From assembly GCF_000002865.3 (NCBI RefSeq), contig NW_001865054.1, positions 312,927 through 376,926 on the forward strand: DNA of 64,000 nt, given 5' to 3'. The notes below the pieces were generated by a model that had not been told where the DNA came from, made no database searches, and saw only the letters and a program-made list of their open reading frames with translations. The translations under genes and the position numbers were made by a program. The stretch comes from Monosiga brevicollis MX1 (lineage: Eukaryota > Opisthokonta > Choanoflagellata > Craspedida > Salpingoecidae). Below, piece by piece: positions 44,501 to 55,617 of the stretch (position 1 is the stretch's first letter; each line of letters opens with the position of its first letter).

Positions 44501-47500
44501 CAGGATTGGGCGAGATGATGGCAATCGTGCCATGGAGGGACATTGACTCAAACCGAAGTAGCGGAAGCCCTGCATCAGCCACCTTGACGGTCATGGTATT
44601 CATGTGCATGCCCACCTTCCTATTGAAAGACACATAGCAAGAAACGTATTCACGGGAGAGGGTGCCCAACAAGATAAAAGGATGGAGTCAGCTGGCCATC
44701 TGCAAGCTACGACATGTGCGAGCGTCTTTTACACAAGCCATCGGCAAATACGAGGCGAGGTCTCGCTGTGTGGCTGGGCACCGTTGTTCGAAAAGTCCCG
44801 CCACCCAAGCGAGACAAGACATACCTGACGGTACTGGTGCTGATCCCGGCAGTGTACTCTTTGTGCGTGCGAGGTCGATCTAACGTCTGAATGAGGTGTG
44901 CTAGTCCGCCGGGTGGGTTGAAGTCGAAGAGAGCAATGCGCAGGCCTTCGTAGGTTATAGTCATGTAGTTGAGTGGTGCGACCTGGAATGCCGTTGCCCA
45001 AATCAAGGACCATGAGATGCAAACAGACAAACAGCGCGCTTCAAGGCTGAGAGCCAGATTGACAGTGAATACTGCTTCAACTGCCATGCCCATCTCAGGA
45101 GTCTGCCACAGACCTTGCTCTGGCGCAAAGCCTGAACGAATAGTTCGCTAGTCTTTTGATGAAGCGCTGCATAAATGGCAGCAATGCGCTCCTCGCTCGC
45201 TTCACCTGCAGCCTACGAGGGACGGTCGTCAGCAAAGACAAGGATGCGTCATCTCCTCCATCAAGGGGACGACACATGCTGGTCCCAAACGTTGGCAATA
45301 GAGGAAGCGGATACCTTCATGGCTTGAATACGCTCCTCCAAGCTTTGCTCGCGCGATTCCTGTACAACCCAGCCCATGGTGGTCCATTGACAACGGGTGT
45401 TCATTGCGTACACATGTGCAACAGGACGCTCAGCCCCACTGATCTGCAAGCGGATGGTGGTTAACTTCAAAACGCACCTTCAGGTCCACTTCATCTAACC
45501 AGGTACGCCATGTGCGGTGGAGGCACCGCTCCAAGTCCTGAGCTGGAAACACGATGCGAACGGTCTGAAAGTCGAGCAGAACTGACAACCCTGACTCTGG
45601 TGAGGTTGGTGGCGCAGGGTTCTGAGTTGCAGAACCGGCATCTGCGGGCCTGGCAGCTGTACGAGCATGCTGCTGTGCGGCATTGACAGACTGCTTGATC
45701 CGCTCGAGGCCTACACCAACGTCAGTCTCATGGGGCGCGGTCAATGTAATCGTGTGCGCGGCTATTCGCCTGTGCGAATTCACATGCGGGGCCCAGGCGA
45801 TCAGACCAGAATCAGCGAGCAGGATGGGGTGAAACAGGAATATGCAGAGTGCGCTGGAGGGATCAGTCTAGGGTTAGGCAAGCTGTTCCCCTCGCGTCGG
45901 CACGTACAGAACAGCCGTCGCGTCGACCGGACCAAAGACCAGATCCATTTCACTGGGCGAGTACAGCTTGTGTGATTGAGCTTTTGTGCGCAAGGTTTCC
46001 ACAAATAGGGCTCGCTCGCGAGCCACGCCTGCCTGATCATGTGCCAGTGAAATGGACAAATTCTCCGCCTATGAAAAATGTATGGTGAGTCAAGAGTGCA
46101 TCATGCATCAAACTTCAACAGGGGGGGGTACCAGCACCTGTCACACTTTCAAAAGCAGCTGCGAGGACACCAAATGCCCAACCGCACCTTGCCCAGCTGC
46201 AGATCGTCCAGGCGTAATTCTGCTCGGCCATTGACGAGGCAAGCCGGCTCAGCCTCGAGCTTTTGCAGCGCGCCCTGCACACTCAAGCCAAGCTGTGTAG
46301 TGCCTGCCTCCAGCACGACTTCGAAGCGCGCCAGTGGGCACGAAAAGAAACACTGGGCTGACATGTCTGCTTCAAGCGTCTTGCTGGATGGCATACGTTG
46401 TGGTGGACATGAACTTGGCGGTGAGGAGGCCGTACTACGAAATGAACGACCGATTTGTGCAGCCGTTGAGAGATACAGTTGTTGTCCCAAGGTCCAGTAC
46501 AGGTAGGTTGGGCTAGCCTCGATGTGTAGGATGCCTTGCGCTAGAACACCGGACACTGCTGCCAGCGAGAGCAAGGGCTTGGAGTGGCGTGAGGTTTGCA
46601 GTCGTAGCTCTTGGAGCTGCAGGTGCGTGACCTGAGGTCCATCGGCCGTAACATGCAACAAAGCCAAGGAGGCCTCTACGTAGGCCGGGGGTAGCTTCGT
46701 GTTGCCGTAGACAGGCGCAACCTCAATTGCACAGGAGCAGTCACCCAACCGCACTTGAATGGTGCGATCAGCTGCAGGGATGGCTGTCGGCGCCGTGGGA
46801 GTAGATGAGCATGATGTTGTGACCGGTGCGTTGGTTGGCAGGCAATCCTCGCCCTGCTCACTCCTTGTTAGTTCTTCGGCAGCGCTCTTCTCGCGCTGGA
46901 CAAGTTGATGCCAGTGCTGAAGGGTCTGAAGAGAGCGTCTGTCCAGGCGGATGTGGCTTTGTTCGCAGCGAACGCGGAGCGTAGATTTGCCACGACCACG
47001 GCCATCTACAAATGCCCAGTGCTGGAATTGACAGAGCTCCTGCATGGGAATGGCCAGAATCTCACTCTCAGCCAGGTGGGCTGTGGCTTGACCAGCCAGG
47101 GACAGGAGCCCCATCGCGTGTCGGCCGTGCCCTTGCTTGGAGCCGTTGAGCGTGAGGTCATGCGTTGCGACTGTCAAAACAGGCCCGTCATCTGCTGCAA
47201 GACACATGTCGACGCGGCGAAGCGAACAAGCCATGTCAAAGTCCGATTTGAGCCTTGTAACCAGACCGGAGGGGCGCGTAGTCGAGGGCATCGCCATCGC
47301 AGGTGCCTGCCGCGCCAGTGATGATCTTGAGAGGGTGGCGTCCGGGCTGGACCTTGAGTGCTGGGCCAGGATCAAGGCCGAAGCTAAAGCAGCAGCCTGA
47401 ACAGGATCGGCGCTGAGACCCAACGCTGCTGCAGCAAGGTCACAGCTGACCTTGCTGGTGGTCATGTTGAGGCTGCATTTGACATCATCAACGTGAAGTC

Positions 47501-49121
47501 GGCCCACATGCTCGTCGTTAAGAGTGGCCGTGGCTGTGACGGGCTCGATCAGCTCAAATTCCAGTTGCATCGTGGCAGCCTGTGCATTGAAGCGCAGTGC
47601 GGCATTGATGGCCGTCTGAGCTCTGCCCTGAATCTGTCGCCCGTCTGGAGTGGCCGCTGTATATTGCCACGTTGGGGCTACGGTCACGGACACGTCTTGT
47701 GGTAGGTAGCGCGCCAGGCGTTCCATGGCAGCATGAACATCTAACAGCTCGTCCATTTCATCTGTTGAAGCGTGAGAAGCAGAGGATTGGGCGCTCTGGG
47801 ACGAGTCGATCGAATTGGTTGACCGGGCACTCAGCACACTGGCACCAGCGTCAACGTCGGCGTCTCCATCGGCGTCAGTTTTAGTACTGGGCAACCGACG
47901 AGATGACGCCAACATGGCTGCGCTGCTGGAGCGACGAGACACTGCACTCATCTCAGGGGCCGCCAAATGGGTAACTTGGCACGCGATGGTACCGAAATTG
48001 AGCGCGGCTCGAGGCAAAGGAAACTGTGCTACGTTCAGGATGGCCCCGGCCGTCGTCAAGTGCAAACTTGAGCGAGTGTGATCGTCAGCTCGAATGATCA
48101 TTAAAGACTCCAAGTCAAGAGTAGCGTCGATGCCATCCTCGCGCGTCGACCATTGCAGAAAAGCCAGGCGGACTTGTGTCTGCTTGCTACAGCCCCGTTG
48201 CTCCAGGTCGACACCACGCAGGGTCAGATTGATCAGCTACAATCCGGCATGGGTCGGTGGGGTCGAGGCAAGCAAATGCGTGAGTCAGAAGATCAGGATC
48301 TTGGCGGCTAAAGCAGCCGGCAGTCGAGGAAAAGAAGGTGGTGGGGGCTCAGGAGTGCAATATGGGGCGCCGTAATACCTTGGCGATACGCAGTGCTTGG
48401 GTACACAGCCACAAGGGAGGAAGCTGGGCTGTTGGCGAGCGGGACTTGGCCCGCGAGCCTGTCCTGCGTCGAACGACATGCAAGCCGTTGATGACGACAT
48501 AGAGTCGCCGGCTCGTGATGGTGCAATCAAGCTCACTCAGACTCTACAATTCAAAGCCAAAGCCAGAGCCAAAGCCAAAGCCAAAGCCCAAGCCCGGTCC
48601 TGATGAGAGAGACGCTCACACGGACAACAAGAACAGCTGCAGGTGCCGGAGCCTTCGACTGCTGCGTCGGCAGGACCACATACAATCTGTAGCGAGGCAA
48701 AGTCGACCTTGAGGCGAGCAATGCGGCCCCAGGCACATGTTTCACAGCTCAATTCTCCGCCCACAAGTGAAACGAAATACCGTATCACCCCGAGGGCCAA
48801 CCTATTTCGCGATTCGCGAGCGAATGCAATCAGCTCGGTGCTGGAAGGGTAGCTCTGACGCAGAGACCAGAGGCTAGAGGAAGAGAATTGTAGAAGACCA
48901 GCCAAAGGTGTGCCAAAAGCAAGGACTGCCACCAGCGGAACATACCAAGGCAAAAATGACCAGGCCACGACGGCAATGATGCCAACCGCAGAGCCCAGAG
49001 GCGACCAAGGGGGTTGATCGATCCAAGCGAGCACGAGCAGGGCCGTTGCCGCACCCGCCGCAAGCGGCAGAGTCCAACCGCGCATGACCACGATACGGAT
49101 CGCGCACAAGGCCTCAATCAA
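38600..49121 (-). CDS. BLTP2: BLTP2/hobbit (KIAA0100, SABRE/Fmp27-like) bridge-like lipid-transfer protein
   Basis: A giant multi-exon gene. Members form a long hydrophobic groove that moves lipids between the ER and the plasma membrane or other organelles. The start (MIEALCAIRI at 49121 or MRGWTL at 49085) gives an N-terminal hydrophobic anchor followed by WSFLPWYVPLVAVLAF. Large pieces at 48113-46149, 43444-43118 and 41914-40589 carry family blocks: FDVLEGFRSERLDMDV, GPALLMYGSTVHWC, FVKPQIWLQGPVTG and WHYxxY-type segments (ETWYHYAYSDECFYQV). Near 39553-39266, ERNTTFLFVKIPTLQACVSF and VPTFEYHK match the conserved C-terminal block. The end at 38600 is an acidic Ser-rich tail (SEDEDGEDLDSSLASKG). 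Many small exons between 46149 and 43900 and between 40589 and 39553 are only partly resolved, so the span is safer than the exon list. Confidence 0.85.
38910..38940. repeat. (CA)n microsatellite
   Basis: About 15 CA units in an apparent intron near the 3' end of the BLTP2-like gene. Confidence 0.9.
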
Positions 49122-49448
49122 GCCTACTTTAAACTGTGCCTATTCTGCATGCATTACTCGAGGTGCGCGCTTCACGCCAGCGCAACACCCTCCCATCGAC
49201 GACGACGAGAGAGAGAGAGAGGCAATGAGCTGCGCACAGTTGAGAAAAAAAAAAAATCGACTTGGGATTAAAACAAGAGAGTGAAATTTCATTTTGAGGC
49301 CCGTTTTGCTGACGTTAACATCGCGTTAATCTGCTGCACAAACTTGGGGTGTATTGTCTTTAATCATCGTGAACCATCTGCATCTTCTTGATTTTTTGCT
49401 GCATGAGTGTGGTGCGTGCTTGGCAACCTGGCTTCGAGTTTGGGCAAA
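49122..49448. promoter_or_regulatory. Divergent promoter region
   Basis: Between the BLTP2-like start (minus) and the EF-hand gene start (plus), with a GA tract near 49207-49222 and an A run near 49243-49256. No specific element is claimed. Confidence 0.4.
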
Positions 49449-50346
49449 ATGGCGGCGGCGACCAAGCGGCAACAGCAACAGCTGGTGGCCCTCTTTGACT
49501 TTTTGGATCAGGTATGGCAAGAGGGCATGATTAAGCTACTGCATGCGACTGCCAAGCCCTGTAACCTCATGGGCCTGAATTCTGACGAGCAGACACGGCA
49601 GGGCACCGTATCGTCGGCCCAGCTGCAGCAAGGTCTTCAAGTCTTGGGGCTGAGCCCCACCGAGGTGCGAAAGGTGTCCAGTCCGAGTGCCTTTGCACTT
49701 GCGCTCTGATTGGCCGTGCTGTATCACCGACCGGTGCTTTTGAGCCGCTTTTTTTTGGTCTCAAGCGATCCTCACAAATGTGTGTCGGCGGGTCTGGTCG
49801 GGCGGGGTCGGTGATTCTCAGCAAGCGGTAGAGCAATTGCTGGTCGGGGCAGACCGCAATGGAGATGGACGTCTTGATCGGGACGAGTTTGTGCAAGTAC
49901 TGGCGCAACAGCTGGCGGAACCCAAAACAGACATGGCCCACGACGTCGGTACGCTCAGATCGCCGCACCCCTGGGACCATGGTGACCAACCCTCGGTCGA
50001 GCTTCCCCAGACTCATTTTTGCTGACCTTGACTCTCGTTGTGAATGGACCCAACGAAAGAACAATCGTTTCGCATGTTCGATGAGGATTTGCAGGGCTTC
50101 ATCACCGAGGAAAACCTTGTGCATGTGAGTGCCGCCAATTTGTCTGCTTCTGGATTCACCTGCCTTGTGGCCAGACTCATGGTTGCGCGCTTTCAGATGC
50201 TGACGCAATATGGAAATGGCATGCCGAATGAGGAGGTTCAGGCCCTGTTGGCCATGGCCCCGCGCAACAGCGCAGGGCAAGTTGATTACAAGGGACTGGT
50301 GGCGGCGGTGCAACAAGCCGATGAGGCCATGACTCGCCCCATTTAA
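49449..50346 (+). CDS. Four-EF-hand calcium-binding protein (calmodulin/centrin superfamily)
   Basis: Five exons in phase: 49449-49511, 49593-49673, 49822-49948, 50060-50124 and 50197-50346, giving 161 residues, the usual length for calmodulin-like proteins. EF-hand 1 is degenerate (DQTRQGTVSSAQL). EF-hand 2 has a complete calcium loop (DRNGDGRLDRDEF). EF-hand 3 (DEDLQGFITEENL) lacks the last acidic ligand in the usual place, having Asn. EF-hand 4 (APRNSAGQVDYKGL) lacks key acidic residues. So only the second loop clearly binds calcium. The layout fits a regulatory light chain, centrin or calmodulin relative; I do not assign a subfamily. Confidence 0.85.
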
Positions 50347-50519
50347 CATCCAGGGGCAACCATTGTGCCGATCCTGCGAGCTGAGCTCGCGCGTCACTTC
50401 ACTGTGACTTGGCCCTGGCCATGAGCAACCGTTGCGCTATGACGTGTCTTGTTTGTGATGTGAATTGAAAGTGGATTGAAACAGCGTATCACCAAATTTG
50501 ACAAGTTGCCATCACTCAA
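50347..50519. other. Convergent spacer
   Basis: Short region between the EF-hand gene and the protease gene; nothing recognised. Confidence 0.6.
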
Positions 50520-51972
50520 TTAGTTGGCGTAAGTGCAGACGCCCGTGCCAGAGATGGATTGGCAGGTGGCACCCGAGGGGCAACCACCGCTCGAGGGGTC
50601 GCAAATGAGAGCGCAGCGGGTGGGGCTGCTGGAGCCTGGCATTTCGAGGACGCACTCGGGGCGCGCCGTGGTGCCCGAGGGCACATTCGTGGGACAGGCC
50701 GAGGAGGTGGAGCATGAAGGCGAGCAGAAGCTGCCCGAGACGCCGGTGATCTGAATGGCCTGCTCACCCGAGTTGCAACCGTTGGGGTTGGGGTCTTCGT
50801 AGTCGTTCGAGGCCGCTGGGGCCACGACGCTCTTCTTGACCTCGGGGTAGGAGGCCTGCATGGTGATGCCGCACATGCCCTTCTTGTCGACGCCGCGCTT
50901 CAGGCGAATGTAGCCTTCCTCGCCCCACGACTTGCCCCACGAGTTCTTGACAATCCAGTAGTCGTCCGAGTAGCCGACAACGAGAACACCGTGGTCGAGG
51001 CTGGTGCCGCACTTGCCGTCAAAGACACCCGAGGTGTAATGCTGGAAGCCAGCCTGGTCGGCCTCAATGGCAACCGAGACGGGGCCGATCGAGACGGCAG
51101 CCGCGAGCTGGTCCTCGTGCTCCTTGGGGACGTTCCTGAAGCCGTGGATCTCGGCAGCATGCTTCTTCTCCTTTTCCGTGTTGCACTTGCCATCTTCGGC
51201 AGTGTAAGGGTAGTCCTCCTCAGTGTCGAGACCACCGTTGGCAATGACGTACTCGAAAGCGTAGTCCATCAGGCCACCGTTGCAGCCATGGTTGCCGTAG
51301 CGGGTGGAGCAGTCCATGAGCTGCTGCTCGGAAAGGGAGACGAGCTTGCCCGTGGCAATGGCGTGGGCGCCCTCAACCGAGCCGGTGGTGGAGAAGGACC
51401 AGCAGGAACCGCACTGGCCTTGGTTCTTAATCTCCGTGACAGCGTTCTTCTGGCGCCAGTCCACCTCCTGCAAAGGGGCCTCGGTAATCCAAACCTCGTT
51501 GCGAGGGCGGGTGACGTTCATGGGGAAGCGTTTGACGTAGGCGGAAAACTCGGCGGCGGTGAGGTCGGCAAACTGGGTGATGCCCATGGTGAACGAGCTG
51601 TTGCCGGCGTTGTGCGCCTCAATGACGCGCAAGTTCTCGAAGAAAATCTGGTAGCGCGAAGCCTCCTCCGCACCGGTGGCATATTCCTTGCCAAAGTCGC
51701 TCTTGAACTGTCGGCACACACAAACGCAAGCACTTGAATGAGGCTCTGTCGCAATGCCCCGTCGAACACAACTCACAGCCAGTCGATCACCACGACCCAA
51801 ATACAAACAAACGAAAAAAACGACGCAAGTCGAAACCAAACACAGCCACAAAAAAAAGCATGCACCTCCAAACGCCACATCAAAATCAAGCCAAGTCGCT
51901 TACCTGCTCCCAGGAGCTCAGGGGCGCAGCCACGGCCACGGCAACCAAAACGGCGGCGAGAACAGCCCTCAT
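50520..51972 (-). CDS. Cathepsin L-like cysteine protease with Cys-rich C-terminal extension
   Basis: Papain-family (C1A) endopeptidase, secreted or lysosomal. Two exons in phase: 51972-51904 and 51707-50520, giving 418 residues. The start gives a signal peptide (MRAVLAAVLVAVAVAAP). The propeptide has the ERFNIN pattern (EASRYQIFFENLRVIEAHN). The mature enzyme follows APLQEVDWR, with the oxyanion Gln and catalytic Cys in NQGQCGSCWSF, GCNGGLMDYAF, the catalytic His in LDHGVLVVGY and Asn in YWIVKNSWGKSWGEEGYI. After the normal end (MQASYPEVKK) come about 100 further residues with 12 or so Cys (for example GSFCSPSCSTSSACP and GGCPSGATC), ending GVCTYAN. This extension is not granulin-like in spacing and its role is unknown. 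Codon use is strongly GC-biased, consistent with high expression. Confidence 0.96.
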
Positions 51973-52535
51973 CTCGTCGTTCTCTCGCGTCTGCGTCGAG
52001 TCCCAAACAGAAAGAAAAAAAAATGCTCTCAATCCCTCTTCAGTGTATGTGTGTGTCAGTCAGCGTCTCACTCTCCTTTTCCTTCTCCAACTTTCAACCC
52101 AGAGCAATAACTCTGTGCAAGTCTGAACTGTTGTAGGCCTTCTTTTCTCGCCATATTGATATGGAATTTGGGATAGATGTGAAATCTGACATTCAGTGGT
52201 GTTGTCTGACATTTGTGGATGACGACAACATCAAACTTCTTCTTCAACCACACACTCACACACACACACACACACACACTCTCTCTCTCTCTCTCTCATT
52301 TGACATCTTGGCACGATCTTGTGAAGGTGAGCGACATCATGATGCTGGCGGGTGGGAGGAAGTCGCATGGCTGCTCTGGTGGCTCTGCCGCGAGTGGGAG
52401 GCAGGGTTTCTGGTAGAGGCAAGGTCTTTGAGCTTGACTCGGGTGTTTCCCAGCCTCGAAGTTGTGAAGATCGAGCAAAAGCGACTGGAAACTGAACACG
52501 CACCCGCCTCGTGCAATGGCGGACACGCGGGACTG
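51973..52535. promoter_or_regulatory. Divergent region with CA/CT repeat
   Basis: Between the protease start (minus) and the P2X start (plus). It has an A run near 52012-52022 and a (CA)n(CT)n block at about 52253-52300. It likely contains both promoters; no specific element is claimed. Confidence 0.4.
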
Positions 52536-55134
52536 ATGCAGGTGCAGGACTCAAGGATGGGCGCGGACGCGGAAGCCTTTGCCGATGGCAGCGAGGCCAA
52601 TGGCGGCTTTGTAGGACGCTGGCTGGCCCGAAGGGTAAGCTGTGGACATCCGATTCCTCATCCAACCTATTGGAGTCCTCCCCACCCGGGCTGAGCTCAC
52701 CATGTGGTCTTGATCACCTCTGCAGGGATGGGACATTGATGAAGTCTTTGCTTGTACGTCATTCCTCATCTGCCGCTACCACCAAGGCTTGCACGCAGTT
52801 TGGGCACCAGGGTGCTATGACTCAAAATCTGTCGCCTCTGCCCATAGACGAGACGGTCAAGATTGTGCGCGTGCGCGACTTTAAACTCGGCGTCTTGTAT
52901 TACTCCTTTCAGATTGCCATCCTGCTCTATCTCATCATCTACGGTATCGTCATCAGCAAAGGTCAGTGCCCTCCCCCCCACACTCCCCTGCCCGTATATC
53001 GGGCTTGGCCTGGGTCAGACTCTGCTTATGTGCCCCGCCACTTTCAGGCTACCTGCGACTGGAACAAATTCAAACGGGCAGCATTGTCCTCAACACCGAG
53101 GAACCGGCCAACCGCTCCTTGCCCGTGGACATTCCCTACTGTTGCGATGGTACGCTCGGCCTGGATTAGGCTTGAAGAAGGCTCGGATGGAGCAAAAACG
53201 GTTCCAGTGCCCCCTCGCGCGAGTTGTTGCATCTACTGACTTTGGTTCTCCTCTTTCACACGCCTAGACAATAATCCGTGCTCGACCAACAACACCTTGC
53301 TGCCCTGCCTTTATTGGGACCAGTACCAAGCCGAGGTCTGCGTTTGATTTTGCAGCAAATTCGTCGCCCATCGACCCAAGCACATGTCTCTTGTCTCACG
53401 CCTGCCAACGTCCGGACAGTACCCTGTCGGCAAGGAATACTCGGCTGCCATCACGAGTCGCCTCAGCGTCTACTCGCAAGTTGCCAACTGCTCAGACGAC
53501 CAGTTCTTTGCTGATTGCTCGTAGGTCTCGCATCGAGCTGGTCCCCAATGCACCGGCTTTTTGCCCCTGCCATGCTCCTTTTTCCGTTTTGTCGGGCCTC
53601 TGATGCCAGTGGATGCGTGCCATGCACACTGACATTCTGTGTCTCCTCTTCAAACGCTCGGGCACACAGCTACGAGCCATCGCTGAGTGCAGCAAAAAAT
53701 GCCGGCAATTCCTATTTTGTGGCTGCGGCTGAGCAGTTTACTTTGCGCATCCGCCACGGCGTCCGAGGCAGCGTCGTTAACCGGTGCGCTTTCAGAATCG
53801 CCCCATGTCTCGGCCAAACCCCCCTACGCTGACGCTGCTGCTTCGCTTTGAAACAGGGTGGGAACCAACACGGGTACTGATACCATGTCAGGCAAACTGG
53901 GAGACTTGCGCCACTGGCCAGATGACACGCCGTTTGCAGGTGTCAGCCAAAATGAAACTCGCACGGTCTGTTGCATCTGGCGCGCTTGTGGCTGGGCGAT
54001 GGGGCCCAGGCGGTCGCAACCATCTACCCGTCTCCTTTTGACACTTATCGTCGTCTGCCGTGCACCCCCGGCACTCGCTCGATCGCTTGAGCACAGGGTG
54101 ACATTGTCACATTCAAAGAGCTGCTGCAGGCTTCGGGCTTGACCATGGAAGACCTAACAGCAACCGGTGACAGCGTGCGCTATGACGGCATCAATATCAT
54201 CGTCTTTATCAAGTAAGATACTGCTGGGGAAGCAGGGAAGCGGGGTCGCAGCTTTGCACAGTCATGAACGCCTGAATCCAGAATCCAGGACCCACTCACA
54301 TGCACCTGCACTGGACTTCCGCTCAGGTATTCGATGGTGGGTCGCAATCATCTGCGCTACACGTACGAGCCCCGAGCCTTGAGCGACGCCGAATTCAAGG
54401 TGGAGGAAGTCATTCACAATGGCACCACCCGCACAATCTTCAATCGGTAGATGCCCGCGCTCACCGTGCCGCTGCCCACTTGTACACGCACCCTCACACA
54501 TTTAAGACACCTGCACACACACGTGAATGCCCACTCTGAAATTAATCAACTACATGATGCCTGGCCTCCCCAAAGGCACGGTGTTCGCTTCCTTTTCGTG
54601 CAAATTGGCGAAATTGGCGAGTTTGACTTTTTGGTCCTGATGACCACATTGGTCACTGGTCTGGCACTGTTGGCCGTGGGTATGTCCTGTTTTTTGTTTT
54701 TTTTTGTTTTTTGTTTTTTTGTTTTGTTTTTTTGTGCTCGAGCGCCGCCAGGTCAAAGTGCGGGTCAGACAACCAAGGCGTGGTGGGGATGAGCAATAAA
54801 GCGCTCCTGCAAGCCCATCTCATCGGGCCGTCTCTGACTCCCTCATCTAGCCACAACCATCACCAACCTGCTGATGACCATGATCATGGTAGGATGTCCA
54901 AGCCCGCTTTTCCGCTTTACTGCAATGCCTCCCTCCAGTCTCAACTTGCTCTGACACATCAGCCGCTGACTCCTTTTGCCCTTGACCCTTGCCGTTTCTT
55001 CCCTCCTTCCATGTCAGCCCATGCGCAAGGTGTATCAAAAGCACAAATATGAGATTACAGAAGATTTCTCGTACTGGCGCGCCATGTCTCAAGCAGACGC
55101 TGAGCAACGCATGGATAGTTTGAACGACCGTTAG
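52536..55134 (+). CDS. P2X-type ATP-gated cation channel
   Basis: Trimeric plasma or vacuolar membrane channel family. Early exons are 52536-52634, 52726-52753 and 52848-52961, then about nine more to a stop at 55132-55134. The N-terminus has YETVKIVRVRDFKLG, matching the P2X Y-x-T-x-K-x-V segment. TM1 is VLYYSFQIAILLYLIIYGIV, followed by the invariant KGY. The ectodomain is Cys-rich (IPYCCD, NNPCSTNN, CSDDQFFADCS) and includes VAAAEQFTLRIRH and GDIVTFKELLQASGL. Pre-TM2 and TM2 read HGVRFLFVQIGEIGEFDFL then MTTLVTGLALLAV and TITNLLMTMIM. The tail has YQKHK, the conserved Y-x-x-x-K motif. The start codon is the first in frame before exon 1's donor. Exons from 53800 to 54110 are the least certain. 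Choanoflagellate P2X receptors are known. Confidence 0.9.
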
Positions 55135-55617
55135 TCCTTACTTGGCGTCATGAGCTCTATGGGCCACTTGTACCCTACCCCCGGACTCGTTTGTGCCACC
55201 CTTGTTCGGATTCAGACAACCTCAAACGCCTCCCCTCATGGCTCACATCTTGCTCGACAATTATTTTTGTTCCTAGGACCCAGCACGACTAGCTTTCACA
55301 CCTTGGCCACGGATACGCATACGACGTCTTCCGAGACATGAGGTCCAATGTGCTCGTTGCGCCACACATGTGTCGGTGGACATGTTGTTTGGGCCGCTGT
55401 CTGGGCCGGCTTGGTTATTGTATGCACGATTTGCAAGGTTGTTGTGGCCTCGTGTACAAGATCAATCAACGATCAATTTCCATCTCCAGCAACCGTCGCA
55501 AGCACGAGATCAGTGTTTCGCATCATGACATGATGTAGATGTGTGATAGCGAACTTCGCCTTGATCAAGGCATGTCTCTACTGAGCTCACACCCAAAAAA
55601 TTAACAAAATTAAATAA
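55135..55617. other. Convergent spacer, possible short membrane ORF
   Basis: Between P2X and the F-box gene. A plus-strand frame at 55348-55533 has a hydrophobic stretch (HVVWAAVWAGLVIVCTICK) but no supporting exon or family match, so it is not called as a gene. Confidence 0.5.

Noticed and set aside
50991-51737. 248-residue open frame on the plus strand
   Set aside because: It is antisense to the cathepsin L-like protease; GC-biased codons of that gene keep the opposite frame open.
52161-52535. Extended N-terminus for the P2X frame including His-Thr repeats
   Set aside because: The extension translates a CA/CT microsatellite; the ATG at 52536 is a more reasonable start.
55348-55533. Short plus-strand frame with a hydrophobic stretch
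   Set aside because: No splice partners, no family match, and it lies in the convergent 3' spacer after P2X; could be chance.
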